Position numbers and translations under genes: made by a program | Notes under the pieces: model-generated | The model's input: the letters and a program-made list of their open reading frames with translations, nothing else | What the model was told of the DNA's origin: nothing | Database searches by the model: none | Source of the DNA: Paludibaculum fermentans | Lineage (GTDB): Bacteria; Acidobacteriota; Terriglobia; Bryobacterales; Bryobacteraceae | Length of the DNA stretch: 64,000 bases | Direction: 5' to 3' | Assembly: GCF_015277775.1 (NCBI RefSeq) | Contig: NZ_CP063849.1 | Coordinates: 124,001 to 188,000 of the forward strand | Shown: one piece after another, positions 16,363 through 24,049 of the stretch | How positions within the stretch are numbered: the first letter of the stretch is position 1 | How the letters are laid out: each line of letters begins with the position of its first letter

Positions 16363-17091
16363 ATGCCAAGCATAGCTCGTCCAGCGATTCTGGTCATCGA
16401 CGATGACGTGGAAATGACGGAGATGCTGGGGGAGTATCTCGAACCCGAGGGCTTCGTGATTGAGGTGTGCCACGATGGCGATACGGGCCTGAAACTGGCG
16501 CTGCAGCCGCAGTGGCAACTCATCGTGCTGGATGTGATGCTGCCGAGGCTGAACGGCTTCGAAGTCCTGCGCCGCCTGCGCGAATCGTCCCCGGTCCCGG
16601 TGATCATGCTCACCGCGCGTGGAGACGCAATCGATCGTGTAGTGGGCCTGCAGAGCGGGGCGGATGACTACCTGCCCAAGCCCTTTGATCCGCAGGAATT
16701 CGTGGCGAGGGTAAAGGCGATTCTGCGCCGGACCGCGCCTTCGCTGTTGCGTCAACCGGAGAACGAGGAAGTCGTGGTGCTAGCCGATGTCACCTTGGAC
16801 AGCCGCGCCCGGACAGTGCGGCGCAGTGGTGCCCATGTTGAACTGACCTCCGTCGAGTTCGCGCTGCTGCGCGCATTCCTGAGGGCAGCCGGCCGGGTCC
16901 TCACGCGCGAGGAGTTGTTCCGCGAGGTGCTCGACCGGGCGTTCTCCGTCTTCGATCGCAGTATCGACAACCATGTCAGCAGCCTGCGGAAGAAGTTGGG
17001 GCCGCGTCCCGACGGACGAGAGCGGATCCGGTCTATCCGCAATGCGGGCTATATCTACCCAAGTGACGAATCGGGCCCGGCGGGCGCATGA
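16363..17091 (+). CDS. OmpR-family response regulator (CpxR-like)
   Basis: 242 residues from ATG 16363, preceded by AGGAAC. The receiver domain has the acidic pocket VIDDD (about 11-15), phospho-acceptor D57 in LIVLDVMLP, and K106 in YLPKPFDP. The C-terminal winged-helix domain carries VELTSVEFALLRAF and the recognition-helix region SVFDRSIDNHVSSLRKKLG, ending with RSIRNAGYIY. The closest characterised type is CpxR. It overlaps the kinase gene by 4 bp (ATGA), so the two are translationally coupled. I infer that it binds the CTTTAC-N8-GACATTTCCA motif found before both operons. Confidence 0.95.
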   Translation: MPSIARPAILVIDDDVEMTEMLGEYLEPEGFVIEVCHDGDTGLKLALQPQWQLIVLDVMLPRLNGFEVLRRLRESSPVPVIMLTARGDAIDRVVGLQSGADDYLPKPFDPQEFVARVKAILRRTAPSLLRQPENEEVVVLADVTLDSRARTVRRSGAHVELTSVEFALLRAFLRAAGRVLTREELFREVLDRAFSVFDRSIDNHVSSLRKKLGPRPDGRERIRSIRNAGYIYPSDESGPAGA

Positions 17092-18449
17092 AGAGCCTGT
17101 TCCTCAGAATCTTCCTGTGGTTCTGCGGCGGAACCCTGATGCTGCTGCTGGTGGTGGGTGCAGGATTTCTGATGGATGCTCCAGGCGCCGCGGCGGCTCC
17201 CTGGTGGCGGCTGGGGCAGGGGGCGATTGTCTCCGCCGGCCGGGTGGGTGTCGAAGCGTATGAGCGCGGCGGGCGGCAGGAACTGGATCGATTCCTGGAG
17301 TCGCTGGCCCGCGATACCGGAATGCGCGGGACGTTGTACGACGATTCCGGGCAGGGGTTGAGCGGCGGTGTGATTGCTCCGGCGGGCAAGCAATTGTCTG
17401 ATGCGCTTTCCGGGCCCGAGGAACAGTTGACGGTGTTGCCTGTGCGCGGCGTGGCCGGTGTGCGGTTGCGCGGGGCGAAGGGCAGGAGCTACGGATTTGC
17501 GGTGATCATGCCCAGGCGCGAGCGCGCGGGCGGCTGGTCGCGGACCTTTCTATTTACCTTCCTGCTCACCAGCGGATTGCTGTGCTTCCTGCTGGCGCGG
17601 CATCTCACTGCGCCGGTCGCGCACCTGCGCGCCGTCACTTCGCGATTTTCGAACGGGGACCTGGGTGCGCGCGTCACCCAGCCCGAACTGCTGGGGCGCA
17701 AGGATGAGGTGGGCGGTCTGGCGCGCGACTTCAATGAGATGGCGGCCCGCATCGAGACCCTGCTGAATGCGCAGAAGAGGCTGATTGCCGATGTGTCGCA
17801 CGAGTTGCGATCGCCGCTGACACGCTTGAGCCTCGCCCTGGGGTTGATCCGCCGCAGGGGCGACACCGTCTCGCCCACCTCAATGGCGCGGATGGAACGC
17901 GAAGTGCACCGGCTGAATCACCTCATCGGGCAACTGCTGACGCTCTCTCGCCTGGAGGCTCTCGATCAACCCCCGCCTAAGGAAAGCATTGATCTGGCCG
18001 CGCTGGTGCAGGAGATCGCCATCGACGCAGGCTTCGAGACGACCAGCAGCGATCGAGGCGTCCGCCTGGTGGAGTGTGCGGCGTGTACGTTGACTGGCGC
18101 GCGCGATCTTCTGCGGAGCGCCATCGAGAATGTCGTCCGCAACGCCTTGAAGTACACAAGTCCGGGCACGGTGGTACAGATCCGGTTGGCCCGCCCGAGT
18201 GGCGCGAACCTGGCCACCATCCTCGTGGAAGACGAAGGGCCCGGGGTCCCTCCCAACGAACTGGCGCGCATCTTCGAGCCGTTCTACCGGGTGGAGCAGG
18301 CGCGGGAACGCCAGACTGGCGGGGCGGGCCTGGGTCTGGCGATTGCGCGGCACGTCGTGGGGATGCACGGTGGTTCCGTTACGGCGAAGAATCGCGAATC
18401 CGGAGGCTTGGCTCTAGTGATTGCCCTTCCCGTCCAACCGCTCTTTTAG
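17088..18449 (+). CDS. Sensor histidine kinase (CpxA-like)
   Basis: 453 residues. The first transmembrane helix is at about 7-28 and the second at about 152-170, enclosing a periplasmic domain of some 120 residues. A HAMP linker follows (HLTAPVAHLRAVTSRFSNGDLGARV). The phospho-acceptor is H238 in DVSHELRSPLTRL. The ATPase domain has the N box AIENVVRNALKYTS, G1 DEGPGVPP, F box FEPFYRVE and G2 GAGLGLAIARHVV, all intact. It is an inner-membrane envelope sensor coupled to the preceding regulator. The size and motif spacing match CpxA. Confidence 0.95.
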   Translation: MKSLFLRIFLWFCGGTLMLLLVVGAGFLMDAPGAAAAPWWRLGQGAIVSAGRVGVEAYERGGRQELDRFLESLARDTGMRGTLYDDSGQGLSGGVIAPAGKQLSDALSGPEEQLTVLPVRGVAGVRLRGAKGRSYGFAVIMPRRERAGGWSRTFLFTFLLTSGLLCFLLARHLTAPVAHLRAVTSRFSNGDLGARVTQPELLGRKDEVGGLARDFNEMAARIETLLNAQKRLIADVSHELRSPLTRLSLALGLIRRRGDTVSPTSMARMEREVHRLNHLIGQLLTLSRLEALDQPPPKESIDLAALVQEIAIDAGFETTSSDRGVRLVECAACTLTGARDLLRSAIENVVRNALKYTSPGTVVQIRLARPSGANLATILVEDEGPGVPPNELARIFEPFYRVEQARERQTGGAGLGLAIARHVVGMHGGSVTAKNRESGGLALVIALPVQPLF

Positions 18450-18456
18450 CGGTCAG

Positions 18457-18468
18457 GGAAGCTTCCCC
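18457..18468. repeat. 12-bp perfect palindrome after the kinase gene
   Basis: GGGAAGCTTCCC sits 8 bp after the kinase stop codon and 25 bp before operator copy B. It is too short and loop-less for an intrinsic terminator; a regulatory site is possible but unproven. Confidence 0.3.
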
Positions 18469-18492
18469 CACTCGGCTGGACCAAAGACAAAT

Positions 18493-18516
18493 CTTTACAG
18501 GGCCGGGACATTTCCA
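18493..18516 (+). promoter_or_regulatory. Bipartite operator motif, copy B (Cpx-like locus)
   Basis: CTTTAC (18493-18498), 8 bp, GACATTTCCA (18507-18516): identical blocks and spacing to copy A at 15877-15900. It lies about 90 bp before the start of the secreted repeat protein gene, a normal place for an activator site. Confidence 0.6.
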
Positions 18517-18603
18517 ACACGAACGCGGGCCGGTTCCACGCCAAGATGAGCGTGTGGAGCCGAGAGAGACTCCATGAGCAAGCTGCAAGAAGGAATGAGA
18601 ACA

Positions 18604-19110
18604 ATGAAAAACAAAATGGCAGTTAGCAACATGATCCTGGCCGCGGCCGCAATGAGTGCGCTCTTTTCGCTCGATGCCTCGGCCCAGTCGGCTCGTACGA
18701 CCAGAACGCGGACCGCCGGCCACTACTCACGCAATAGCGTGGTGACTGGCGCGAACGGCAAGTCGGCGAGCTACAACCGCACTGCAAACTGGGGCAATGG
18801 TGCCTACGAGGGGAGCCGCTCGGCGACCGGCTTCAACGGCAAGACCGCGACGGCCAACACGACGGCATCGGTGGCGGCGGGCAGCGCCTCACGCACTACA
18901 ACCGCCACCGGGCCCAACGGCCGGAGCGCCACTTATCAGAACAACGCTGCCTGGGGCAACGGCGCCTACTCCGATACCAAGAGCATTACCGGCGCCAACG
19001 GGAAATCGGCAACGTCCACGGTACAACGCCAGGATGGGAGCGTGACGAAGACTGTTACGGGACCCAACGGGCAGACCTGGACCGCAAGCCGCACACGGAC
19101 GCAGAACTGA
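18604..19110 (+). CDS. Secreted protein with NG-rich internal repeats
   Basis: 168 residues from ATG 18604 (AAGGA about 9 nt upstream; ATG 18574 and 18595 are alternatives). A signal peptide ends near SLDASAQS. The mature part contains five G-x-NG-[KRQ]-[ST]-x units, and a longer repeat of about 60 residues occurs twice: GANGKSASYNRTANWGNGAY and GPNGRSATYQNNAAWGNGAY. The content is almost entirely Asn, Gly, Ser, Thr and Ala, suggesting a surface or periplasmic beta-structured or disordered protein. Function unknown. It stands directly after the Cpx-like kinase and operator copy B, so it is probably a target of that system. Confidence 0.75.
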   Translation: MKNKMAVSNMILAAAAMSALFSLDASAQSARTTRTRTAGHYSRNSVVTGANGKSASYNRTANWGNGAYEGSRSATGFNGKTATANTTASVAAGSASRTTTATGPNGRSATYQNNAAWGNGAYSDTKSITGANGKSATSTVQRQDGSVTKTVTGPNGQTWTASRTRTQN

Positions 19111-19218
19111 CCCTCGAACCTGGCGCACGCGGCGGCGGGGTGAATGACTCTTGGACTTTTCGAGGTCGCGTCGCTTCGCCGCAACGCCCACCTGACTCTC
19201 TAACGGAGTGAATCAGTG

Positions 19219-20373
19219 ATGAAATCAACAAAAACCATATCTGCGTTCGGTGCTTACGCGGTTTTGTTCTCTGCTTTCGCAATGCCGGCGTGCGCCCAGA
19301 CCTACGACTTTGCCCGATTGGACCGGTTGCTCCGGCGTGCCGCCGCCAACCTGCCCAGCGGCCTGGAGGTCTCGATCGTCCAGAACGGCCAGGAGATTTA
19401 CAGGAAGCAGTTTGGCCGTTGGCGCCGCGATCGTCAGGGTCCGATTGCCTCTTCCACGAAGTGGCTCTCAGGCGCGGTGATCCTGTCTCTGGTGGATGAC
19501 GGCACGCTGTCGCTGGATGACAAGGCAAACCAGTATCTGCCCTACCTGACCGGTGAGAAGTCGGCTATCACGATCAGGCAGTTGATGAGCCATACATCGG
19601 GATTCGGAGGCGAATTCCCGCTGGTAAACCGCTGCCTCGGCGACGCATCCTCCACTCTGGATGAGTGCGCACAGGCATTGGCCAAAGCGCCCTTGCAGAT
19701 TCCGCCGGGCACCGGCTTCATTTACTCCGGAGCTGGCATGCAGGTAGCGGGCAGGGTAGCGGAGGTGGCGTCGGGCAAAGATTGGCAGACGCTCTTCCAT
19801 GAGCGCATCGGCGGCCCCCTGGGCCTGCAGGCCACTGACTATGAGTACAAGGGGCCGACGCAGAATCCGCGCATTTCCGGCGGAGGCCGGTCCACCGCCA
19901 GCGACTACATGAAGTTCCTGCGGATGGTAGCGGGGTGGGGCCTCTTTGAAGGCCGGCGGGTTCTGTCCGCCGAGGCGGTGGATGCGATGCTGAGCGACCA
20001 GACCCGCGGCGTGCCCATCGTCGAATCACCCTTTCAGCGGGCCGCCGCCTATGATCCGAAGGCTGCCGCAAACCGGTATGGCATCGGCAACTGGCTGGAG
20101 GACCTGGATGAGCATGGCCAGACCACGTGGAACAGCAGCCCTGGCGTGACCGGTTGGACTCCCTTCATCGACCGGAGCCGCGATCTCCAGGTGGTTGTAG
20201 CCACTGAGAGCTTCAGGGGATTTCTGCCTTACTACTTCCAGATGAAGGAGATTCTGAAGGACATGATGCCACAGAGTGGGTCCGCATCGGCGGGACCCAA
20301 CCAAGCCGGAACGATGCGGCCCATCGCCGGCGCAGTGCATGCAAAGGACGTAGTGCAAGGAGGCAAACGATGA
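19219..20373 (+). CDS. Serine hydrolase of the beta-lactamase class C / DD-peptidase family
   Basis: 384 residues with a signal peptide (SAFGAYAVLFSAFAMPACAQ). The nucleophile motif S-x-x-K is ASSTKWLSGAVI at about 80. The usual Y-x-N motif is represented by FIYSGAGMQV, where the third residue is Gly rather than Asn. Other family marks are LMSHTSGFGGE and DYMKFLRMV. Members act on cell-wall peptides, esters or beta-lactams in the periplasm; the substrate here is open. ATG 19219 is chosen; a GTG lies one codon upstream. The stop overlaps the next start by 4 bp, so it is coupled to the Spy/CpxP-like gene. Confidence 0.88.
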   Translation: MKSTKTISAFGAYAVLFSAFAMPACAQTYDFARLDRLLRRAAANLPSGLEVSIVQNGQEIYRKQFGRWRRDRQGPIASSTKWLSGAVILSLVDDGTLSLDDKANQYLPYLTGEKSAITIRQLMSHTSGFGGEFPLVNRCLGDASSTLDECAQALAKAPLQIPPGTGFIYSGAGMQVAGRVAEVASGKDWQTLFHERIGGPLGLQATDYEYKGPTQNPRISGGGRSTASDYMKFLRMVAGWGLFEGRRVLSAEAVDAMLSDQTRGVPIVESPFQRAAAYDPKAAANRYGIGNWLEDLDEHGQTTWNSSPGVTGWTPFIDRSRDLQVVVATESFRGFLPYYFQMKEILKDMMPQSGSASAGPNQAGTMRPIAGAVHAKDVVQGGKR

Positions 20374-20771
20374 GTTCAAAATTGGCGGCCACGATGATGA
20401 TGAGCTTGCTTGCCCTGTGTGCCGGAGCATTGCCAGCACAGCAGGAGCCCACGGCCCAGCAGGAGAAACGGGAGCGAGCTCAGGAACGCCTGCAGCAGAT
20501 CAAAGACAGGTTGAAACTGACGCCCGAACAGTCCGAGCAGGTACGCCCCATCGTGACAGAGGAGTTCCAGCGGTTGAAGGAGATTCGGGACAAGCACAGC
20601 GGCGATTCAAACCGCCGGGGCAAGATGAAGATGGCTCGTGAGATGCGGGATGTGCAATCGGACGCTGACAGCAAGCTGAGCAAGGTGCTGTCGAAAACAC
20701 AGATGGACGAACTGAAGAAGATGCGGGCAGAGTGGAGGCAGCAGATGCGCGACCGCGCCGGCAAGCAATGA
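20370..20771 (+). CDS. Spy/CpxP-like periplasmic LTxxQ-motif protein
   Basis: 133 residues with a signal peptide (MMMSLLALCAGALPAQQ) and an all-helical, highly charged mature part. It contains LKLTPEQSEQV, the LTxxQ motif of CpxP/Spy proteins, and a second degenerate copy, VLSKTQMDEL. In enterobacteria such proteins are periplasmic chaperones or feedback inhibitors of the Cpx sensor; finding one at the end of a Cpx-like locus supports a similar role, which is inference. The gene has a strong AAGGAGG site inside the upstream coding region and overlaps that gene by 4 bp. A terminator hairpin follows immediately. Confidence 0.85.
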   Translation: MSSKLAATMMMSLLALCAGALPAQQEPTAQQEKRERAQERLQQIKDRLKLTPEQSEQVRPIVTEEFQRLKEIRDKHSGDSNRRGKMKMAREMRDVQSDADSKLSKVLSKTQMDELKKMRAEWRQQMRDRAGKQ

Positions 20772-20776
20772 CGACG

Positions 20777-20804
20777 GGGCTGGGCAGTGGCCCCAGCCCA
20801 GTTT
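20777..20804. terminator. Intrinsic terminator between convergent genes
   Basis: GGGCTGGG (20777-20784) and CCCAGCCC (20792-20799) form a perfect 8-bp stem with a 7-nt loop, followed by AGTTT. It ends the Cpx-like operon and may also act on the convergent SRPBCC gene. Confidence 0.75.
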
Positions 20805-20830
20805 CCAGCATGGGGCGAAGCGCCGCCGGG

Positions 20831-21355
20831 CTACTTCTCGGCGGCCGCTTTCAGATTGACCAGGCCGGTTTCAAAGTCACCACCGACCAGTTTGTCCATG
20901 CTGACAAAGATGGTCACCACCTTGGTCACGTAAGGCTGCGGACCCGACATGCTCCAGGTGACGCTAGTTGCGCCGCCTTTGTTCATCAGGTCGAACTCTG
21001 CGAGATTCTTCGACTCCAACGGCTGGGTAAACTCCAACTGGATGCTGACTTTGGAGCTGGGCACAACATCCAGAACCTCCATTCGCCCGCTGCCGGCCTT
21101 CCGGTTGCCATCCCATTGGTAGACCGCGCCCTTGCCTCTTTCCGCGCCACTGAGGGTGCGCTTCATGGCCGGATCCAGCTTTTCATAGGGCGACCAGGCG
21201 GGCCACTGGTGGAAGTCTTCCAGAAATGGAATGATCTTCTCAGGCGGCGCCTGAATGGTGATCGTGCGCTCGACGCGGAACGTGTCCGGGCGTGTGGTGG
21301 CAAACAGGAGAATTCCAGCGATGGCGACCGCCAATGCGATGAGTATCGTCTTCAT
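20831..21355 (-). CDS. SRPBCC (START/polyketide-cyclase-like) protein with N-terminal membrane anchor
   Basis: 174 residues. A hydrophobic N terminus (ILIALAVAIAGILLFATT) is followed by the helix-grip fold seen in bacterial SRPBCC proteins: FRVERTITIQAPPEKIIPFLEDFHQWPAWSPY, then YQWDGN and VTWSMSGPQPYVTKVVTIF. Such proteins bind small hydrophobic ligands; the ligand cannot be inferred. The hydrophobic segment suggests anchoring in the inner membrane with the domain outside. It is a single gene, divergent from the barrel protein at 21511. Confidence 0.85.
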   Translation of the reverse strand: MKTILIALAVAIAGILLFATTRPDTFRVERTITIQAPPEKIIPFLEDFHQWPAWSPYEKLDPAMKRTLSGAERGKGAVYQWDGNRKAGSGRMEVLDVVPSSKVSIQLEFTQPLESKNLAEFDLMNKGGATSVTWSMSGPQPYVTKVVTIFVSMDKLVGGDFETGLVNLKAAAEK

Positions 21356-21510
21356 GTGCTCCCCAGTTCAGTAGCGTGCGAATTCGATCTGGCGCCGCCG
21401 CATGGTTTGAGCGGGCCAAAGTGTGTACGACGCACTCTATCACACAGGCAAGAAGGCAAATTGTAAACTGACCAGGAACCCCCGGCGGTGGCGCCGCGTC
21501 CCAAGCGCGT

Positions 21511-22686
21511 ATGCGCATTCTCCTCCCTACTATTTGTGTATGTATTGCCTTCGGATTGCCGTCCTGGTCCCAAAAAATTTCCTTTGGAATTGTGGGCGGA
21601 ACCAATATAACCAACAGCTTTCCTCCATTCGAGTCCACTTATACCGGCGACAGTTTTGGGAATCCGCCCAGTCTCTTCCAGCACTTGACCGGACCCAGAA
21701 CCTTTATTCTGGGCGCCGCCGTGGAGGGCCGGATCTGGCGTGACTTCTCGCTTGAAGTTGACGTGCTGCACCGGCCGATGAAAGCAGTCGTGATTTCCAC
21801 GGAGTTCCTGCCTGACGGCACGACCAGGGTCTCTCGGCTCGACCAGACCGCGGTCCGGGCTTGGGAGTTCCCTGTCTTGTTGAAATACTCATTGCCCGCA
21901 TCCAGGTTTTCTGGAGGGCTCCGGCCTTTTGTCGAGGTGGGGCCCTCTTTCCGGACACAGGAGGAAGTCGCGGGAACCGAACCCTCCCAAATTGGCTTGT
22001 CCGTGGGGGCGGGCGTCGCCTACCATTGGCGCCGGCTCAAGGTTGCACCGGCACTCCGCTACACGCGGTGGGCTCGCGAGTCGATCTACCCGCGCTATGC
22101 CACCAAGCCGGATCAGTTGGAGTTTCTGACCAGTGTTGCGTACGAAACGGATTCGGGTTCTCGGAGTGTCGGCAGCAGGCGGCTGGAGATCGGAGCCGTG
22201 GCGGGGTACCCGCTAACACAAGGGTTTCGGGAAATGCCGTTCGTGGTGCGGCCGATCACGGAACGCACAAGATACCTGGTTGGTATCAGTACGCAGGTGA
22301 ACCTGACCCGGCGGCTTGCGGTTGAGATGGATGGGATCTACAAGCCGCTGCGGTCAGGAGAAGGCGCCTCTGATCCATGGCGGTTTATGGTGATTACCTG
22401 GCAAGTTCCCGTGCTCGCGAAATACAGAATGACAACGTCGAAGTGGGCTCCGGTTGTGGAAGGCGGGCCGTCGTTCCGGCTGGCCGGGAATCTCAATGGG
22501 TACAACCCGTCGCACTATGGCATCACCATGGGCGCAGGTGCGGAAACGCGCACACATGGTCTGCGCCTCTCGCCGGCCGTGCGTTACACCCGCTGGGCGG
22601 TGGATGTGTCGCCTGACTCCGGCCGTCCCACAAGTCAACGAACGAACCAGAACGCGGTCGAACTCGTCTTCGGTATTTCCTTCTGA
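21511..22686 (+). CDS. Outer-membrane beta-barrel protein with tandem duplication
   Basis: 391 residues with a signal peptide (ILLPTICVCIAFGLPSWSQ). The protein is two versions of the same ~190-residue beta domain. Half one has EFPVLLKYSLP, PFVEVGPSFR, IGLSVGAGVAYHW and APALRYTRWA. Half two has QVPVLAKYRMT, PVVEGGPSFRL, YGITMGAGAE and SPAVRYTRWAVD, in the same order. It ends VELVFGISF with a terminal phenylalanine, consistent with BAM-assembled barrels. Single-domain relatives have about 200 residues, so either two eight-stranded barrels or one enlarged barrel could form. Function unknown. It stands alone between divergent and convergent neighbours. Confidence 0.8.
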   Translation: MRILLPTICVCIAFGLPSWSQKISFGIVGGTNITNSFPPFESTYTGDSFGNPPSLFQHLTGPRTFILGAAVEGRIWRDFSLEVDVLHRPMKAVVISTEFLPDGTTRVSRLDQTAVRAWEFPVLLKYSLPASRFSGGLRPFVEVGPSFRTQEEVAGTEPSQIGLSVGAGVAYHWRRLKVAPALRYTRWARESIYPRYATKPDQLEFLTSVAYETDSGSRSVGSRRLEIGAVAGYPLTQGFREMPFVVRPITERTRYLVGISTQVNLTRRLAVEMDGIYKPLRSGEGASDPWRFMVITWQVPVLAKYRMTTSKWAPVVEGGPSFRLAGNLNGYNPSHYGITMGAGAETRTHGLRLSPAVRYTRWAVDVSPDSGRPTSQRTNQNAVELVFGISF

Positions 22687-22699
22687 TTCGCGTGGCCGG

Positions 22700-23080
22700 C
22701 TATTTGACGGGCGCTCCGATCCACCAGGTAATCCCGCAAGGATCCACTACCCCGGCGTTCCTGTGTCCGTATGGTTTGTCCTCGGGCGCGCTTTGCGATG
22801 TGGCGCCGGCCGCGAGCGCCTTGGCATACACCTCGTCCACATCCGGCACCCACAGGTAGAGCGAGGCGGCGAGCGCTTTCCACTGTTCGCTGGCCTGCCC
22901 CAGCATGACCAGCGAGTCGCCGATATGCACTTCGGCGTGCATCACCGTATTGTCTTCGTTGCGAGTGCAGTCCTTTTCCACGGCGCCGAACGCAGCCGCG
23001 AGGAACTTCAGCTCAGCATCCGCGTCTGGCACCACGAGGTAGGGTGTGACGGTTCGATATGTTCCCAGATTGTCTGCCAT
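22700..23080 (-). CDS. VOC-family (glyoxalase/PhnB-like) protein
   Basis: 126 residues of the vicinal-oxygen-chelate fold: TVTPYLVVPDADAELKFLAAAFGAVE at the start, MHAEVHIGDSLVMLGQ with a typical metal-ligand His, YLWVPDVDEVYAKALAAGA opening the second module, and GHRNAGVVDPCGITWWI at the end. Family members include glyoxalases, dioxygenases and resistance proteins; the closest type is the PhnB-like group, mostly of unknown substrate. It lies 12 bp downstream of the AraC regulator on the same strand, so it is probably in one operon with it. Confidence 0.88.
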   Translation of the reverse strand: MADNLGTYRTVTPYLVVPDADAELKFLAAAFGAVEKDCTRNEDNTVMHAEVHIGDSLVMLGQASEQWKALAASLYLWVPDVDEVYAKALAAGATSQSAPEDKPYGHRNAGVVDPCGITWWIGAPVK

Positions 23081-23092
23081 GGCCCAATAGTC

Positions 23093-23932
23093 TCACGCGG
23101 ATTTGATGGTGGATTGTAGAAATTTGACGTGGTTGCGGAATTCCGTCCGGCCCGCATGATACCCGGTCGGCGTGATGCCGGCGAACGACCGGAAATCGTG
23201 GATGAAGTGTGCCTGGTCGAAGTAGCCGCAATCGACCGCGATGCGGGTCCATTCCACCCGATGACCTTGCTCCGCCAGAGCCAGGGCACTCTGAAAGCGT
23301 AGGATCCGGCAGTAGTGCTTGGGCGACACGCCAACCGCGGTCTTGAAGCGTTCGATGAAGCGCTTGGGGCTGAGCCCGACTTGGCCGGTTAGGTGCGCGA
23401 TACTGGCTGTCCGCGGGTTCCGCGCCAGGCTGGCCACTGCGAAATCCACCGCCGCGTGAAGACTTTCCGGTCTCCATTGTTCGAGGAGGGCCCGCTGCAT
23501 GGCATCGATCTTCGCCTCCGGTCCTGTGGCCTCCAGTAACTGTTCGCGAAGCTCCCTGGCCCGCGCGCCCCAGGCGAACTCGAGAGGCAGGTCGACATCG
23601 CAAAGCTCATGCGCGGGCATGCGGAAGAAGGGCAGGGTGCCGCCGGGCCGGAAGGTGACGCCCAGAACGCACTGCTGCTCCAAGGTGTCAATGATCGAGA
23701 ATCGTGACTGCACGCCTGCCAGCACCGTGCCAGAGGTCGTAACTACCCGGAGTTCCTCCCCGTCCAGCAGGTAGCCGCGCGTCTGATCCTCCGCCAGGTT
23801 CACGATCAGCTGCGCGCAGCCGTTGGGCAGAACCCGTTCCAGGGTGTGCGGGCGCAGCTCGCTCTCGCAGTACCAGATGGCCGCGATCGAGGCATCGAGC
23901 GGAGGTGGCGGGACACGTTGGACGAAGGTCAT
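23093..23932 (-). CDS. AraC-family transcriptional regulator
   Basis: 279 residues: an N-terminal ligand-sensing domain of the DUF6597 type (RVLPNGCAQLIVNL, and VTFRPGGTLPFF) and a C-terminal double helix-turn-helix (SIAHLTGQVGLSPKRFIERF, then IAVDCGYFDQAHFIHDFRSF-AGITP). The AraC signature is intact. It is followed closely by the VOC gene, suggesting local control of that gene; no inducer can be read. Confidence 0.92.
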   Translation of the reverse strand: MTFVQRVPPPPLDASIAAIWYCESELRPHTLERVLPNGCAQLIVNLAEDQTRGYLLDGEELRVVTTSGTVLAGVQSRFSIIDTLEQQCVLGVTFRPGGTLPFFRMPAHELCDVDLPLEFAWGARARELREQLLEATGPEAKIDAMQRALLEQWRPESLHAAVDFAVASLARNPRTASIAHLTGQVGLSPKRFIERFKTAVGVSPKHYCRILRFQSALALAEQGHRVEWTRIAVDCGYFDQAHFIHDFRSFAGITPTGYHAGRTEFRNHVKFLQSTIKSA

Positions 23933-24049
23933 GACTCAGGGACGAAGCGGAGCCCCTCAGCTCCTCTAGCGCCCAGTGTAGCGCCCCAAGCCAGTATCAG
24001 ATGACGGAGAGGCGAGCAATGTCCAACTCCCTGCATCGGAACAGCCCCG

